Assembly (NCBI GenBank): GCA_019279435.1
Contig: JAAALK010000283.1
Coordinates: 558,001-622,000, forward strand
Source of the DNA: Zizania palustris
Taxonomy: Eukaryota > Streptophyta > Magnoliopsida > Poales > Poaceae
Length of the DNA: 64,000 nt
Direction of reading: 5' to 3'
The notes below the pieces were generated by a model. That model was not told the DNA's origin. It made no database searches and saw only the letters and a list, made by a program, of their open reading frames with translations. Shown piece by piece: positions 34,114 to 44,868 of the stretch; positions within the stretch are counted from its first letter, which is position 1, and each line of letters starts with the position of its first letter. The translations under genes and the position numbers were made by a program.

Positions 34114-34337
34114 TTGTAATTAAGGGGTAAAAAGGTCTTTTCATTAGAGATTTTACCTATAAATACCCCCCTTCTCGTCTTGTAAGAGGCATCGAATATT
34201 CTGATATTCAATACATACTTCGAACTATTCCGAGCTATTATCCTATTCGGAGGCTTGAGATAGTTCGTATTCACAAACACTTCGTTTGTCAGTTCTTGGT
34301 CTTATAGAACATGTTAGCATAATCCATTGCATCAACA
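34111..34337 (+). repeat. 5' LTR of D, truncated at its 5' end
   Basis: Matches the reverse complement of the C LTR from its GGTTGTAAT...GGGGTAAAAAGG part to the CAACA end. It includes a TATA-like CTATAAATACCCC at about 34149, so the promoter core survives but most of U3 is gone. Confidence 0.85.
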
Positions 34338-34338
34338 G

Positions 34339-34356
34339 TTGGCGCCGTTCGTGGGG
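34339..34356 (+). other. Primer-binding site of D
   Basis: TTGGCGCCGTTCGTGGGG follows the LTR end CAACA. It differs from B and C by T instead of C at one position. Confidence 0.8.
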
Positions 34357-34545
34357 AACTTACTACTAAAAGATAGTACTCTGCCACTGCCTATACTTTG
34401 AAGTACGTTTGAGGAAGGAGCTTCGGAGTACCAGGATTCCGCGCACCCTTCGGCAAGAGGCTTCAAGTACAGTTCGAAGGCCTTTCTCTCCTTCCACCAC
34501 TATTCGAAGCTCTCGGTCTCCAGACCCTGCTTAGCTTCGTAAGTC

Positions 34546-35862
34546 ATTCCTCCCAAGTGGAGTATAGCCACCGGCCCACTCCGAAGGTCCTCTCGGACCT
34601 CCGGAGCTGGACCTTCAGACATCTCCCAAACTCCTAAAGTAGTTAATAACCCCCGAGCAACCGTAGCCCCTCGGGCAGCTCCGTCTGTACTCCGAACTGA
34701 CTATGTCAGTTCCCGAGACCTGGAGGACCCCTCCGGAGGAAGTTAAGACCTCCCCGAAGACATGACCGCTCAGATGGCCCGACTTCAGGCGGAGGTGGAA
34801 AGATGGAGGCAGGAGGCCGCAGACAAGCTTTGTCCTCAGGCCAACCCTGCCGCTTTAGAGACGCATCAAGACGATGACCCCGATTATTATCCCGAAGCTC
34901 CCCAAGTCCGAGAGAGCGCCGAGAATGCCTCCTTCAATGACGAATATCTGCTGCATCTAGACTTGCAGAAGGTGTGCTTCGATCCCAAGTTCTGAGCCTC
35001 GAAGCTGCACAAGTACTCCGGAGGGGCTGATCCCAGAGAATTCTCTCGCTCTTACACTGTTGCAATAGAAGCTAGCAGAGGGGTCTAGAATACGATGGAA
35101 AAATGTTTCCCCCTCGTGTTAGAACGCATAGCCTTCGTTGGTTCTGGTCACTAAAGCCAGGATCAATTAAATCGTGGGAGTAGTTGAAGAAGAAATTCGT
35201 GAGTAATTTTCAGGGGACCTTCGTAGCTCCGATGTCTACTAGAAGCCTTTTTCAGGTGAAACAGCAGGCATGAGAAACTTTTCGGCAATACTTCACATGC
35301 TTTGCCCACACCAAGTCTCAGATCAAGGGGCTATCCATGTCATTTGTTGTGGATGTGGCACGCGAAGGTGTAATGAACCCTGGCCTCCTCGACAAACTCC
35401 ACTGAAAGCTAGTGTCTTTAGTGGCACAATTGATGGCATACTTCGAGCAGTATGCCAAATCAGAAGAAGGGTGTCTTCGGAGGACTGCTTCATCCACACC
35501 AACCCTTTAAGAAGTCAAGGTGGAACCAAGGGCTCCAAGTCCTCTACAAACCCCCTTCGATAATCGTTCTCACGATCAGAGAAGGGGAAGGAAGCACCCT
35601 CACTCCAAAGTATTGAATATTGCCCCCTCCGCTCCAAAGATGCCTTCCAACTATCAACAGGCTCAAGGTAACAAAGCTACTGGCTCGAGACCACCAGGGA
35701 AGCCAGCTGACCAAAGCCAGACTTTCCTTTGTTGTGGGCATGGTGAAAATAGAAGCCACGCCACCAAGGATTGAAGTCCATACTGGCTCTCCGGAGTGAG
35801 TATCTTGAAAGAAGCTCGGATCGAAGCACTGCTGACCGAGCCCCTCCGGTAGCACGGCCTAG
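34546..35862 (+). pseudogene. Decayed Gag of D
   Basis: The expected start codon reads ATT (IPPK where B and C have MPPK). Recognisable blocks: MARLQAEVERWRQEAADKL (34780), ENASFNDE, a TGA before ASKLHKYSGG (34995), REFSRSY, then a frameshift, and GSIKSWE followed by TAG at 35191-35193 and LKKKF. C has TAG at the same codon; B has CAG. The zinc-knuckle region reads CCGHGENRSHATKD and ends in TGA. After about 35862 the sequence jumps to VEEVIFDVVDAPYAYN, skipping about 180 codons that in B and C include the retropepsin active site. Confidence 0.82.
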
Positions 35863-35944
35863 CTAGAGTCGAAGAGGTTATTTTTGACGTTGTTGACGCC
35901 CCGTATGCCTACAACGCAATCTTCGGAAGAGGGATGCTAAATCA

Positions 35945-35949
35945 GTTTG
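35945..35949. repeat. Target-site duplication of H, left copy
   Basis: GTTTG, repeated at 40305-40309. Removing H restores D's reading GMLNQFGAVAHHNYLC. Confidence 0.95.
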
Positions 35950-38900
35950 TGTAACACCCCAAAAAATTGTAACACCCCAAAAATTCCAAGGTAAATATAA
36001 AAATGAGGAAAATAAAATTTCTGAATTAAAAAGGATTATTTTAAATAGAGGTAAAGGATAAAATCCACAATTAAAAGAAAATAGGGAGAAATAAATCAAA
36101 TTCAGAGCTAATAAAATTATGGTGGAATCTATAAGCCAAGAAGTATTTTTGAGAATTTTTACAAAATTTTAGCACCTATGCTTAAAGCTCTAAACAAATA
36201 AACTAATTTCTGGAATTATTTTAAATGAAAAAGGTATTGTAAATGCTATTGGGCCGCAACCTCCAAATCCCATTCAACCTGGCTCAGTCTAGACCTACGC
36301 CCATTGATGGGTGGGACCCACCTGTCAGCACGTCCCCTCCGTCTCTCCTACGTGCACGCGCCCCTAGCCAGCCTGGCAGCCACAAGCCTTCACTCCCGCC
36401 TCTGTCCGCCATGGCCTGCCTGTTGGCACGCTTTCCTTCGCTAGCGCCTGCTGACAGGTGGGGGCCACCTGTTGGATTCGTCGGCGAGATCCCTTGCCCA
36501 ATTCCGCCACCACAAGCCCCCGTTTGTCCAATTGAGCCCGGGATCATTTCCCCCGATTGCTAGTGATCTGTTTTCCCTGAAAGCCAACGCGTTTTCATCA
36601 GAGATGGCAAGTAACTGAGCACATGGAAACCTCACCAAAGAATTTTGGAAATTCTCTCGGTTTCCTCCGGTGAACCTTCCTTCCTCACCGCTGGCGACCC
36701 CTATAAAAACCCCACCACCCACCGCAGCTCAGGGCACACATTGAAGCCCTAGCTACACCCTCCTGAGCCACCATTCCAAGTTTTTTTAGCCCACCCCTCT
36801 ATTCCGGCTCTGACAGCCAATCGTCGGTGCCACAGGACCCCGCCGCCCTCGCCGTCAACACCTCCAGGACCACCGTCACCTCTTCTCCCTCGGCCTCACC
36901 CCCGTTGGGCCAGATCACCACCGGAACTGCATGCCGCCGTCGAACCCAAGGATCTCCACCACCTCCCCTCGCCGCCGGTTACCACCAGCCTGTCACTGTC
37001 ACCATCGCTAGTACCCCCACGTTCCCCGTGTTCCCCTTTTTCCATTTCAGCTTGTAGCCATGCCGGTAGGCCTCACCATCACCGGAAATTGCTCGCAGTT
37101 GCGCTGCCAGAGTTGGGGATGAAGGCTTCGGCATCCCCCGTGCCGTGTGCGTGCTAGACGGAGTCCTGGCCATGTGATCTCGACCAGATGGCGCAGATTA
37201 AATCCCCTGGGTCGTCGATCGGCGCTGAAGGGGTATTGGGCTGTATCAGCCATCGATCGCCACTTAACCCCCGCCAGTCCACACGCATAGTGCGCGGGTC
37301 CATGGTGGGCCTGGCTCACCGTGGACCCGAGCCTGATTTCTGTTTAAATAAAAATTCCAGGAAATTGATTCAAACTTCTAAAATTCATAACTTGCTCAAT
37401 TTAACCCCAAATTTGACCATTCAAATTTTGGAAAATTTATCATTTTATTCTCTTCAAAATTTATGCAATAAAAACAATAGGTTTATTTTGAACATTTTAT
37501 TTTTATTTAATAGGGGATTGAAAATCATTTTAGGGTAAATTTTTATTTATTTTTAGAAAATTCATAACTCCATAAAAACTTTGTCTTAAAAGTTTAGATA
37601 ATAATTTCAGAAGATTAATAACTTTATTATCCTTGATTTTATCCAACCCAAGCCTATATGGTTGTATATGATTTTGAATTGTTTAAATTGAATGTTATGT
37701 TTATTTTTCGTATCGAGAAGACTACGACGGCGCCGAGGATCCAGAGTATTATCCAGAAGTTCCACCTTCACCATTTGCTGATCAAGGCAAGTCGCGACCC
37801 CAATTTTGATCATAATTGATCCCATTTTCATAATTACCGCTATAACTTATAGGACTATAATTGCATTAGTTTATTTAAAAGCCCTACATTATATTCATTA
37901 GATCCCCGTCCTTGTTGTGCAAACCCAAGCCATGCTTATTGAGCCTAAACTCCTTGTCACGTTTTAAGTATTATATTAGATAGTGTCCAATGTATCGACA
38001 CAACTGCTATAGGATAAAAGAATGAGTCGTAGATAGTCAGATTCTATTATATGATTTCCCCATTATTTCTTGTCTCTGGAATTCTGTTGGAGTTTTGGTT
38101 ACGTTATAAGTATGGTGGGTTCTGGGTGCAAGCTAGGGCATTGGTCGATAGCACCCGAGGCACTATAAGGGTCGGTCTGCGGGATCTGTTGCAAAACAAA
38201 CTCGTACTAACCACAAGTCTTGTGGGTAAGTCCTAACTGGAGGTTTGGAGCATTCCAACTTGAAGCACCATAGTGGAGGGGGCAAGTGACACCTGTGGGT
38301 GGCTTGTACCGATGAGGCTCAAGGGGGGGTATAGCATCGGCCTGATGCATCGGGGCACCGTATGAAACCTATAAGAGGGTGTTATCGAATTGGTGTGTTC
38401 CATGCTAAAGGTTTTGGCATGAGTTTCTTCGGGGTGATGTGGTGTCATCACGACACACTTTGGTGTGCGGGAATGAGTGCCTTGTGGGGTACAGTAGTAC
38501 ACCTCTAATCAGAGTATAATCTTTTCGAAAAGTCGTGCCCACGGTCAAGGGCGCGTTGGGCAATGTTCGCTGCAGTTAGTTTACTTTTGTATGACTGAAT
38601 GAGTGATTTATGGCATGTAAGGACTATTGAGTGATGGTGGGCTAACTGTACCCCTCGAGTTGGAAGATGATTCATTTACTCATGTTTAATTTTCTGTGCT
38701 AATAACCTGATTACATTAAATTCTTTACAAATGTACTTTTTCGCAAACATTAGCCACTACCTTCCTTGTAATTTCCCTGCATTATAATTGCATTTCGGTG
38801 GCTTGCTGAGTACAATTGTACTCACCCCTGTTGACTCACCCCACCAGAGGTAGAGTACTATGAGGAGGATGATGGTCTGGAGTAGCGACCCAGACAAAGC

Positions 38901-39097
38901 GTGAGACTAGAAGAAGGCGTTCATCTAGAGGATTTATTTTCCTAGTTTCTCTTTTATTTAACTCTTTTGTACTAATATGGTCTACGAACCATCTTTGATT
39001 GGCGTATTGTACGCAGTCATGTGATGAACGTCTTGTATTTATGGATTTTCTATAGAAATTCAATAAAGTCCCAATTTATTTAAATCCGGGTGTTACA
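35950..39097 (+). repeat. 5' LTR of H, 3.1 kb
   Basis: Starts TGTAACACCCC (the first 20 bases are nearly repeated at once from 35969) and ends CCGGGTGTTACA. An AT-rich part, a GC-rich block with a TATA box at 36701-36710 and CCGCC-rich sequence downstream (36740-37330), then AT-rich sequence to the end. Open frames in the GC-rich block look accidental. An acidic in-frame peptide at about 37713-37790 ends beside CAAGGCAAGT, which could be a GC-type splice donor. Confidence 0.75.
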
Positions 39098-39100
39098 AGA

Positions 39101-39112
39101 TGGTATCAGAGC
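39101..39112 (+). other. Primer-binding site of H (tRNA-iMet)
   Basis: TGGTATCAGAGC, three bases after the 5' LTR end. This fixes the LTR boundary. Confidence 0.9.
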
Positions 39113-39229
39113 TGACTTGACTATAGGAAGCCAAACAGACCGAACCTTAGGACTTATATTACAAATATTTTCACAAAACTACTTAATATCTTGTCTTCCA
39201 AAATTTTTACAAACTTTGATTTCTTGTAG

Positions 39230-40046
39230 ATGACGATTCACACCATTGGCGGATACCTCCGTGATCCCGACGGCTTCATCCACGAGCTTCGTATGCTCAT
39301 GGATTTCTTGGGGTTCGTGCATGAGCCTGCGTTCCATGGGATCTTTCCTGATGTGAACGAAGGACACTGCAAGGTCACCGTCACCATCCGCTCTTCCAGC
39401 ACTCACCCACCCTTCTTCACTGCTGTCATTGGAGGCCCGACTTTCGAGGAGTCCAGTCAGCATGCTGCATTCCAGGCCATCACCGAGCTATGGATGATCT
39501 ATGACGGACAACTTCACGACAACGCATACTACTTCATGCCCATGCGCACCCCGGGGAGCCACCGCAGCGTCTACGTCAACACTTACTCCACCCGCAACTC
39601 TGTCATCACCCGCACCCACGCGTCTACTTTAGGCTATGGATCATCTCCACACCAAGGCCATGCTCGACACCGACAATCAGCACGACACGATCGACTACTA
39701 CCACCACACGACGGATAGCATTAACCCCAAGAACGGAGATCTGCGAAGCCAGGTTTAGGAGGAGCGCCACCTTGTCGCTAAGATAGTAGAGCTTCGGCGT
39801 TAGAACGCTGCTCTATAGCAGAGCGTCGCCGCGAATGCTCAGCTCCAGTGCCAGGTTGAGGAGCTGAAGAAGGATCTCGAGGCGATCGCCCCACTTCCCC
39901 CGTGCAAGCGAAAGGCCCTTAGGACCCCCTCGGCCAGGCCCAAGAGGATCTCCCGCACCGCATCCTCCGCAGGACCCTCCAGCGCACCGACTCCTTCACC
40001 GACCAACCCCGTAGACCCGACGATCGAGCCTTCACCCGAGCTGTGA
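39230..40046 (+). pseudogene. Single gene of element H, broken; N-terminus shaped like a dsRNA-binding fold
   Basis: An open frame starts at ATG 39230 and runs about 163 codons. From about 39636 the related reading continues in another frame to TGA at 40044-40046, with three in-frame TAGs (39756, 39801, 39816). The residues around these TAGs (QV.EE, ELRR.N, AAL.QS) suit a coiled coil, and TAG could come from CAG. N-terminal part: FVHEPAFHG, G.CKVTVTI, PFFTAVIGG, FEESSQHAAFQAITEL. The order helix, three strands, helix, with a closing AA..A..AI.EL, is reminiscent of double-stranded-RNA-binding domains, but this is a resemblance by eye only. The C-terminal part is a short coiled coil plus a basic Pro/Ser-rich tail. 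TTTGATTTCTTGTAG before the ATG could be a splice acceptor. The function is unknown. Confidence 0.6.
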
Positions 40047-40304
40047 TTAGATCCAAGGGCGCTGAGGATTAGACCATTTAGACGCTAGTTGGCGGTTGAT
40101 TGTCCTTGTTTTATCATGTTTGTGGTGCCGCTCATGTCAAGTATAAGGCATGGGTGAGTTTAAATAGGAGGAAAAATAAAGATGTAAAAATCTAGACCAC
40201 TAAGTTTAATCTTTTGAGGAATAAAGCGAAAATTTTCCTAAAAATTTATTGATTTTTTATGGAAATTCAATAAAGTCCCGATTTATTTAAATCTGGGCGT
40301 TACA

Positions 40305-40309
40305 GTTTG
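40305..40309. repeat. Target-site duplication of H, right copy
   Basis: GTTTG, matching 35945-35949. Confidence 0.95.
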
Positions 40310-43300
40310 GAGCCGTGGCGCACCACAATTATTTGTGTCTCGAAATGCCCACGCAAGGTGGAGTCCTTACAATCCTACGAGATCAAGCTGCAGCTAGGAG
40401 AGTAGAATACGACCATGGCCCACCTCTCGATCCTCGACAGGTAAACAGTGTGGAAGAGCACTCGGAGGATGCTTCAGAGTCCCTAGACCCTCCGAAGAAC
40501 CCATCCCTTAAGCCAAGCCCAGAAGGTGATATAGTCACCAGAATCATTGTAAAAGAAGGTAGGGAATACCCTATTCAGTTTAGCAAGGGGCTGCCCTCAG
40601 AGATCGCCACATCGCTAGAAGAAGTGGTTCGAGAAAATTTGGATGTCTTCGCCTGGTCAGACGAAGATATCCCCGGAGTTGACCGAATCATTATCGAGCA
40701 TACCTTACTCGTCAACCCTAATGTTTGATCTGTTCACCAGGGGCTCCGCAAGATGTCAACTGAGAGAGCAAACCTCACTAAAGTAGAGGTAGAAATGTTG
40801 TTAAGAGCCGGAGTCATTAGGGAGGTGGCCCACATAGAGTGGTTAGCAAACCCCGTCTTCGTCAAGAAAAAGGGCTCCGGCAAGTGGCAGATGTGCATTA
40901 ACTTCACATCTCTAAATAAAGCATGCCCACGAGACCCCTACCCCATGCCCCACATTGATCAACTCGTTGATTCTACTGCTTGCTCCGACCTCCTGAGTTT
41001 CCTTGATGCATACTCCGATTACGATCAAATATGGCTGAACCGCGAAGACGAAGCCAAGACAAGCTTTATAACCCCTTTCGGAGTATTCTGTTATTATCGA
41101 ATGCCCTTCGACTTGAGAAATGTCGGGGCAACATTTGCATGTCTTATTGCTAAAGCTCTAGGTCACCAGATCAGCCGAAATGTCAAAGCCTATATGGATG
41201 ACATTGTAATAAAGAGTGCTTTAAAGCACCAACATAGTCTAGACTTAACAGAAACATTTGATAGCCTCTAAGCATGTGGAGTCTGCCTCAACCCTGAAAA
41301 ATGTATCTTCGGAGCTCAAGCAGGAAAGTTGCTAGGGTACTTAGTTTTGAGCAGAGGAACCGAAGCTAGCCCGACACAGATAAGTGCACTACAAAGGATG
41401 GCTCCACTCGAAAATTTGAAGCAAGTCTAGAAACTAGTCGTACACCTTGCAGCTCTCAGCAGATTCCTGGCCAGATCAGTGGAGCAAAGCCTCCCCATTT
41501 TCAAAGCTTTAAAAGGGTCCAAAAGCTTCAATTAGACGCCGGAGTGCCACAAAAGCTTCGACGAAATCAAGGACTATCTTGGGAATTTGTCAACGCTTAT
41601 TGTGCCCCTTGCAGAGGAAACTCTCCTCCTATATCTTGCAGCAACAGGCTCCATAGTTAGCGCAGTGCTTGTCAGAGAGATAGACCTCAATAGAAAACCG
41701 GTGCAAAACCTAGTATACTTCATTTCAGAAGCCTTGTCCGGAGCAAAAACACGGTACTCCGAGCTTGAGAAATTCACATGTGCTTTGCTAATGGCCTCGC
41801 GAAAGCTAAGGCATTACTTTTTAGCTCACAATATAATTGTCCCTACATCATATCCCCTTGGTGATATGCTCTGGAGCAAAGACTCCACTAGGAGAATTGG
41901 AAAATGGGTGGTCGAGCTAGCCCCTTCGGCATTTCTTTCACCACAAGAACATCAATTAAGTCTCAAGTTGTGGCTGATTTTGTTGCAGAATGGACTCCAT
42001 CCACAGTTTGGGCTCTAGAAGAATCATGTGAAGGAGTGTGGAGACGATATACTCTGAGGAAGCATTTCAAGCATTAGGAGCTGGTGCCGGAGCCGTGATA
42101 ATTTCTCCTTCAGGACAGAAAGCAATGTACTCTTCAAGGCTCAACTTTAAGTCCACTAACAATATTGCAGAGTACGAAGGAATCCTCCTTGGCCTCCGCA
42201 AAGCGTGCACACTTGGCGCCACTTGGGTTATAATCAAAATAGATTCTCAGGTCATTGCAGGGCATGTTGATAAAAGCTACCAAGCTCGGCATCCACATCT
42301 TGCGAAGTACTTAGAAGAAATCCACAAGACGGAGGCATTATTCAAAGGAATTTCCATTGGGAGCATCACTCGAGTAGATAATTAGCCTGCGGACATCCTA
42401 GCGAAGGCTGCCGCCGGAGCATTGGATGTCCTAGAAGGGGCTTTTTATGAAGAGCTTGTCTACCCTTTGGTACCTCAACCACACTCCGCAGAAGTACTTT
42501 GCATACCAATCACTGATTGGTTGAGCCCAATATTAGACTTTTTGTAGAGCAAAGCAAGTTCACTTGAATGCCCAGAATTGCAAAGGTTATAGTCGAGGGT
42601 CTAGAATTATAAGCTTGTCAACGGTGTGCTATATAAAGTCGGAGTCTATACTCCTATACTTTAGTATAGCACTTTGCATACCAATCACTGATTGGTTGAG
42701 CCCAATATTAGACTTTTTGTAGAGCAAAGCAAGTTCACTTGAATGCCCAGAATTGCAAAGGTTATAGTCGAGGGTCTAGAATTATAAGCTTGTCAACGGT
42801 GTGCTATATAAAGTCGAAGTCTATACTCCTATACTTTAGTGCATCTCGCAACCCAAAGGCCAAGATATACTTCGGTAGATTCATGAAGGCTTGTGTGGTA
42901 GCCACTTAGCCCCTCGGGATTTAGCAGGCAAAGCACTTCGCCAAGGACTTTATTGGCCAACAATCATAGCAGATGCAGAATTATTGGTTCGAACCTGTCA
43001 AGGGTGCCAATGGATGGGAAGACGAAGCCATCGTCCTCCAACACCCCTCCAAGTCATTGCTCCAGTATGGCCAATGGCACGGTGGGGAATGGATCTCATC
43101 GGCCCCTTCCCAATGGCGAAGGGTAGCTTGAAGTTCGCGGTGGTAGCAATCAAATACTTTTCTAAATGGGTCGAAGCTAAACTCTTAACTGCTATCACTT
43201 CGAAAAATGTGCAGAAATTCTTTTGGAAAAATATTATTTGCAGATTTGTAGTGCCTAAAGAGTTGACAATTGATAGTGGCACCCAATTCGATGCCGAACC

Positions 43301-43876
43301 TTTTAGACAATTCTGTGAAGAGCTGGGCATTAAAATGTGTTTTGCAGCTGTCCGTCATCCCCAATCCAATGGAGCCGTGGAGTGGTCCAATGGAAATATT
43401 CTGTTCGGCTTAAATCGGAGGATTGTAGGGCTAGCAAAGGGACTGTGGACCGAAGAGCTCCCTAAGATTTTATGGTCCATTCAGACCACTCAAGCTAGGT
43501 CTATAGGTTTTACCCCATTCAGGTTGTTGTTCGTAGACGAAGCAATGACTCCAATGGAGCTGAAAGGTTGATCCCTTCGCACAACGGAACCAGAGGTTAA
43601 ATATGAAAGAAACACTTCGCTTGACTTGTCCGAAGAAATGAGGCTTCGAGCTGTCGCTAATTTGACAAAGTACCAAGACTAGATGAAGGCATGGTATGAC
43701 CCGAAGGTAAAAGTTAATGAACTTAGGCCGGGTCATTTGTTAATGCAAAGTGTAACTGCTCCGGGGAAATTAGGAAACAAATGGTATGCTCCGGATCTTT
43801 TAAGTTTGCAAATTTAGAAGGGGAAGAATTAAAGCATGCATGGCATGCAGAGCACCTTAAACGTTATTACACTTAG
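40310..43876 (+). pseudogene. Decayed Pol of D (RT, two RNase H, integrase)
   Basis: In order: HHNYLCLEMPTQ, DVFAWSDEDIPGVD, a stop at 40726-40728, KKGSGKWQMCINFTSLNKAC, LLSFLDAYSDYDQIW, MPFDLRNVGATF and YMDDIVIKS (41191-41202). Then a degenerate first RNase H (AATGSIVSAVLV), a second archaeal-type RNase H whose first motif is changed (IYSEEAF instead of SDGAF) with IAEYEG and IDSQVI retained, and a 175-bp tandem duplication (42496-42845). The integrase has CQGC, MDLIGPFP, TIDSGTQF and GAVEWSNG. The end HAWHAEHLKRYYT is followed by the stop at 43874-43876. Several stops and two or more frameshifts are present. Element C begins 18 bp after the stop codon. Confidence 0.83.
42496..42845 (+). repeat. 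175-bp tandem duplication in D Pol
   Basis: ACTTTGCATACCAATCACTG starts at 42496 and again at 42671. The two copies run to CTCCTATACTTTAGT and differ at about one base (GTCGGAG against GTCGAAG). B and C have the segment once. It lies between the second RNase H and the integrase. Confidence 0.9.
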
Positions 43877-43889
43877 GGCTCCTTGTAAA

Positions 43890-43894
43890 GAATT
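43890..43894. repeat. Target-site duplication of C, left copy
   Basis: GAATT, repeated at 55485-55489. Joining the flanks gives a stretch that matches B's sequence after its Pol stop. Confidence 0.95.
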
Positions 43895-44389
43895 TGTTGG
43901 CGTAAAAGATTATGCTAACAGGTTTCTGTAGAAAAGAAACTAACAAACGAAGTGTTTGCGAAGCAAACTGTTCTAAGCCTCCGAAAGGATAATAGCTTAG
44001 AATAGTTCGAAAGTGTGTATTGAATCACTTGTAATCGGTCCCTATTACAGGGTAAAACGGGGGGTATTTATAGGCCCAAACATTAAGGAAAAGACCTTTT
44101 TACCCCTCTATTACAACCGACATTAAGGAAACTATTCGGTTTCCTTAATAGGGCTAAAATGGTAAAAGACTAATCTAATAGGATAGAAGATAAGTCTTCC
44201 ATCTTAGCTGGCAGAAAAGATCCTGAAGGGCCTTGGTTCGAAGACATACTTCGAACCAGTGTATGACTTCAGGCTTCGAACCAGGTTCTGGGCATCTTCG
44301 AAGATGATCTTCGGACAATCTTCGAACTGGTTGACTGTCTTCATGCTGCTTTGGCGATAACCCCGAAGATGAGATATTTTCCCCCAACA
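43895..44389 (-). repeat. 3' LTR of C
   Basis: 495 bp, TGTTGGCG...CCCCCAACA on the plus strand. The reverse TATA box (TATTTATAGG) is at 44065-44074. TTCGAA occurs five times within about 100 bp (44235-44330). Confidence 0.96.
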
Positions 44390-44868
44390 GTAGCCCCTCG
44401 AATACGCTTCTCCGTTTGACCTGTAACGTTAGGAGAGCAGTATACGGAAAGAAAAGATAACCAATCATAGGGGTTATTGGTTTTTATTTTATCTTCGAAA
44501 TGCATGAAGATATGAACTTCGAATCAGTTGTAAGGTAATTACTTTTCGAACTATCTTAGAACTGACTCAGGAAGTTCGAAAGTCTTTTTAGACTTAGAAA
44601 AAATAGCCGTTAGTTCCTGTTTCTAACGGAAGTTATATGATGCGTTATTTCCGAAGGAAAATAACGGGCGGGAATGCGAAAGGGCAGAACTAAAACGGTA
44701 ACAAACGGAACATTTAGGCTATAAATAGAGAGCCCAAAACTTACCCGATTACCTTTTCACCGCTTTCTCACAGTCAAAAGCTTTTCGAGCCTTTTGAGTC
44801 CTTGAGCCCTAGCCTATGATTTCTTGAGCCCTAGCCTCCAGTTCCTCAAAAGCGATTCAGAGATTGCA
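44390..44868 (+). promoter_or_regulatory. Promoter and leader of the antisense gene in C
   Basis: Between the LTR and the ATG at 44869. TATA box GCTATAAATAG at 44718-44728, 140 bp before the start codon. Upstream are CCAATCAT (about 44460); CCGTTAG at 44607-44613 facing CTAACGG at 44623-44629; AACGGGCGGGAA at 44664-44674, whose reverse strand reads TTCCCGCC and fits the plant E2F site; and further AACGG motifs near 44695 and 44704. AACGG is the core of MSA (G2/M) and MYB sites. TTCGAA motifs occur at about 44495-44580. That this drives cell-cycle-linked expression is inference. B keeps the TATA box but not the upstream part. Confidence 0.6.

Larger units (their letters stand above)
35950..40304 (+). 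mobile_element. Non-autonomous LTR element H
   Basis: 4355 bp, TGTAACACCCC...GGGCGTTACA, with the exact duplication GTTTG. A long 5' LTR (35950-39097) is followed by a tRNA-iMet primer site and one broken gene (39230-40046). No gag, protease, reverse transcriptase or integrase is present, so it must have moved using another element's enzymes. At its 3' end only about the last 70 bp match the end of the 5' LTR; I could not find the TGTAACACC start of a 3' LTR, so most of that LTR is deleted or too diverged to see. The LTR ends and primer resemble grass Tekay/Del-type or Dasheng-like elements, but I do not claim the family. Confidence 0.85.

Noticed and set aside
36243..37057. Pro/Ser-rich open frames in the GC-rich part of the H LTR
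   Set aside because: High GC content alone keeps these frames open, they overlap the TATA box and leader, and frames on the other strand are equally long.
41574..41777. Minus-strand frames inside D pol and other opposite-strand frames across gag-pol
   Set aside because: They are shadows of the real coding strand and vary between copies while the pol frame is conserved.
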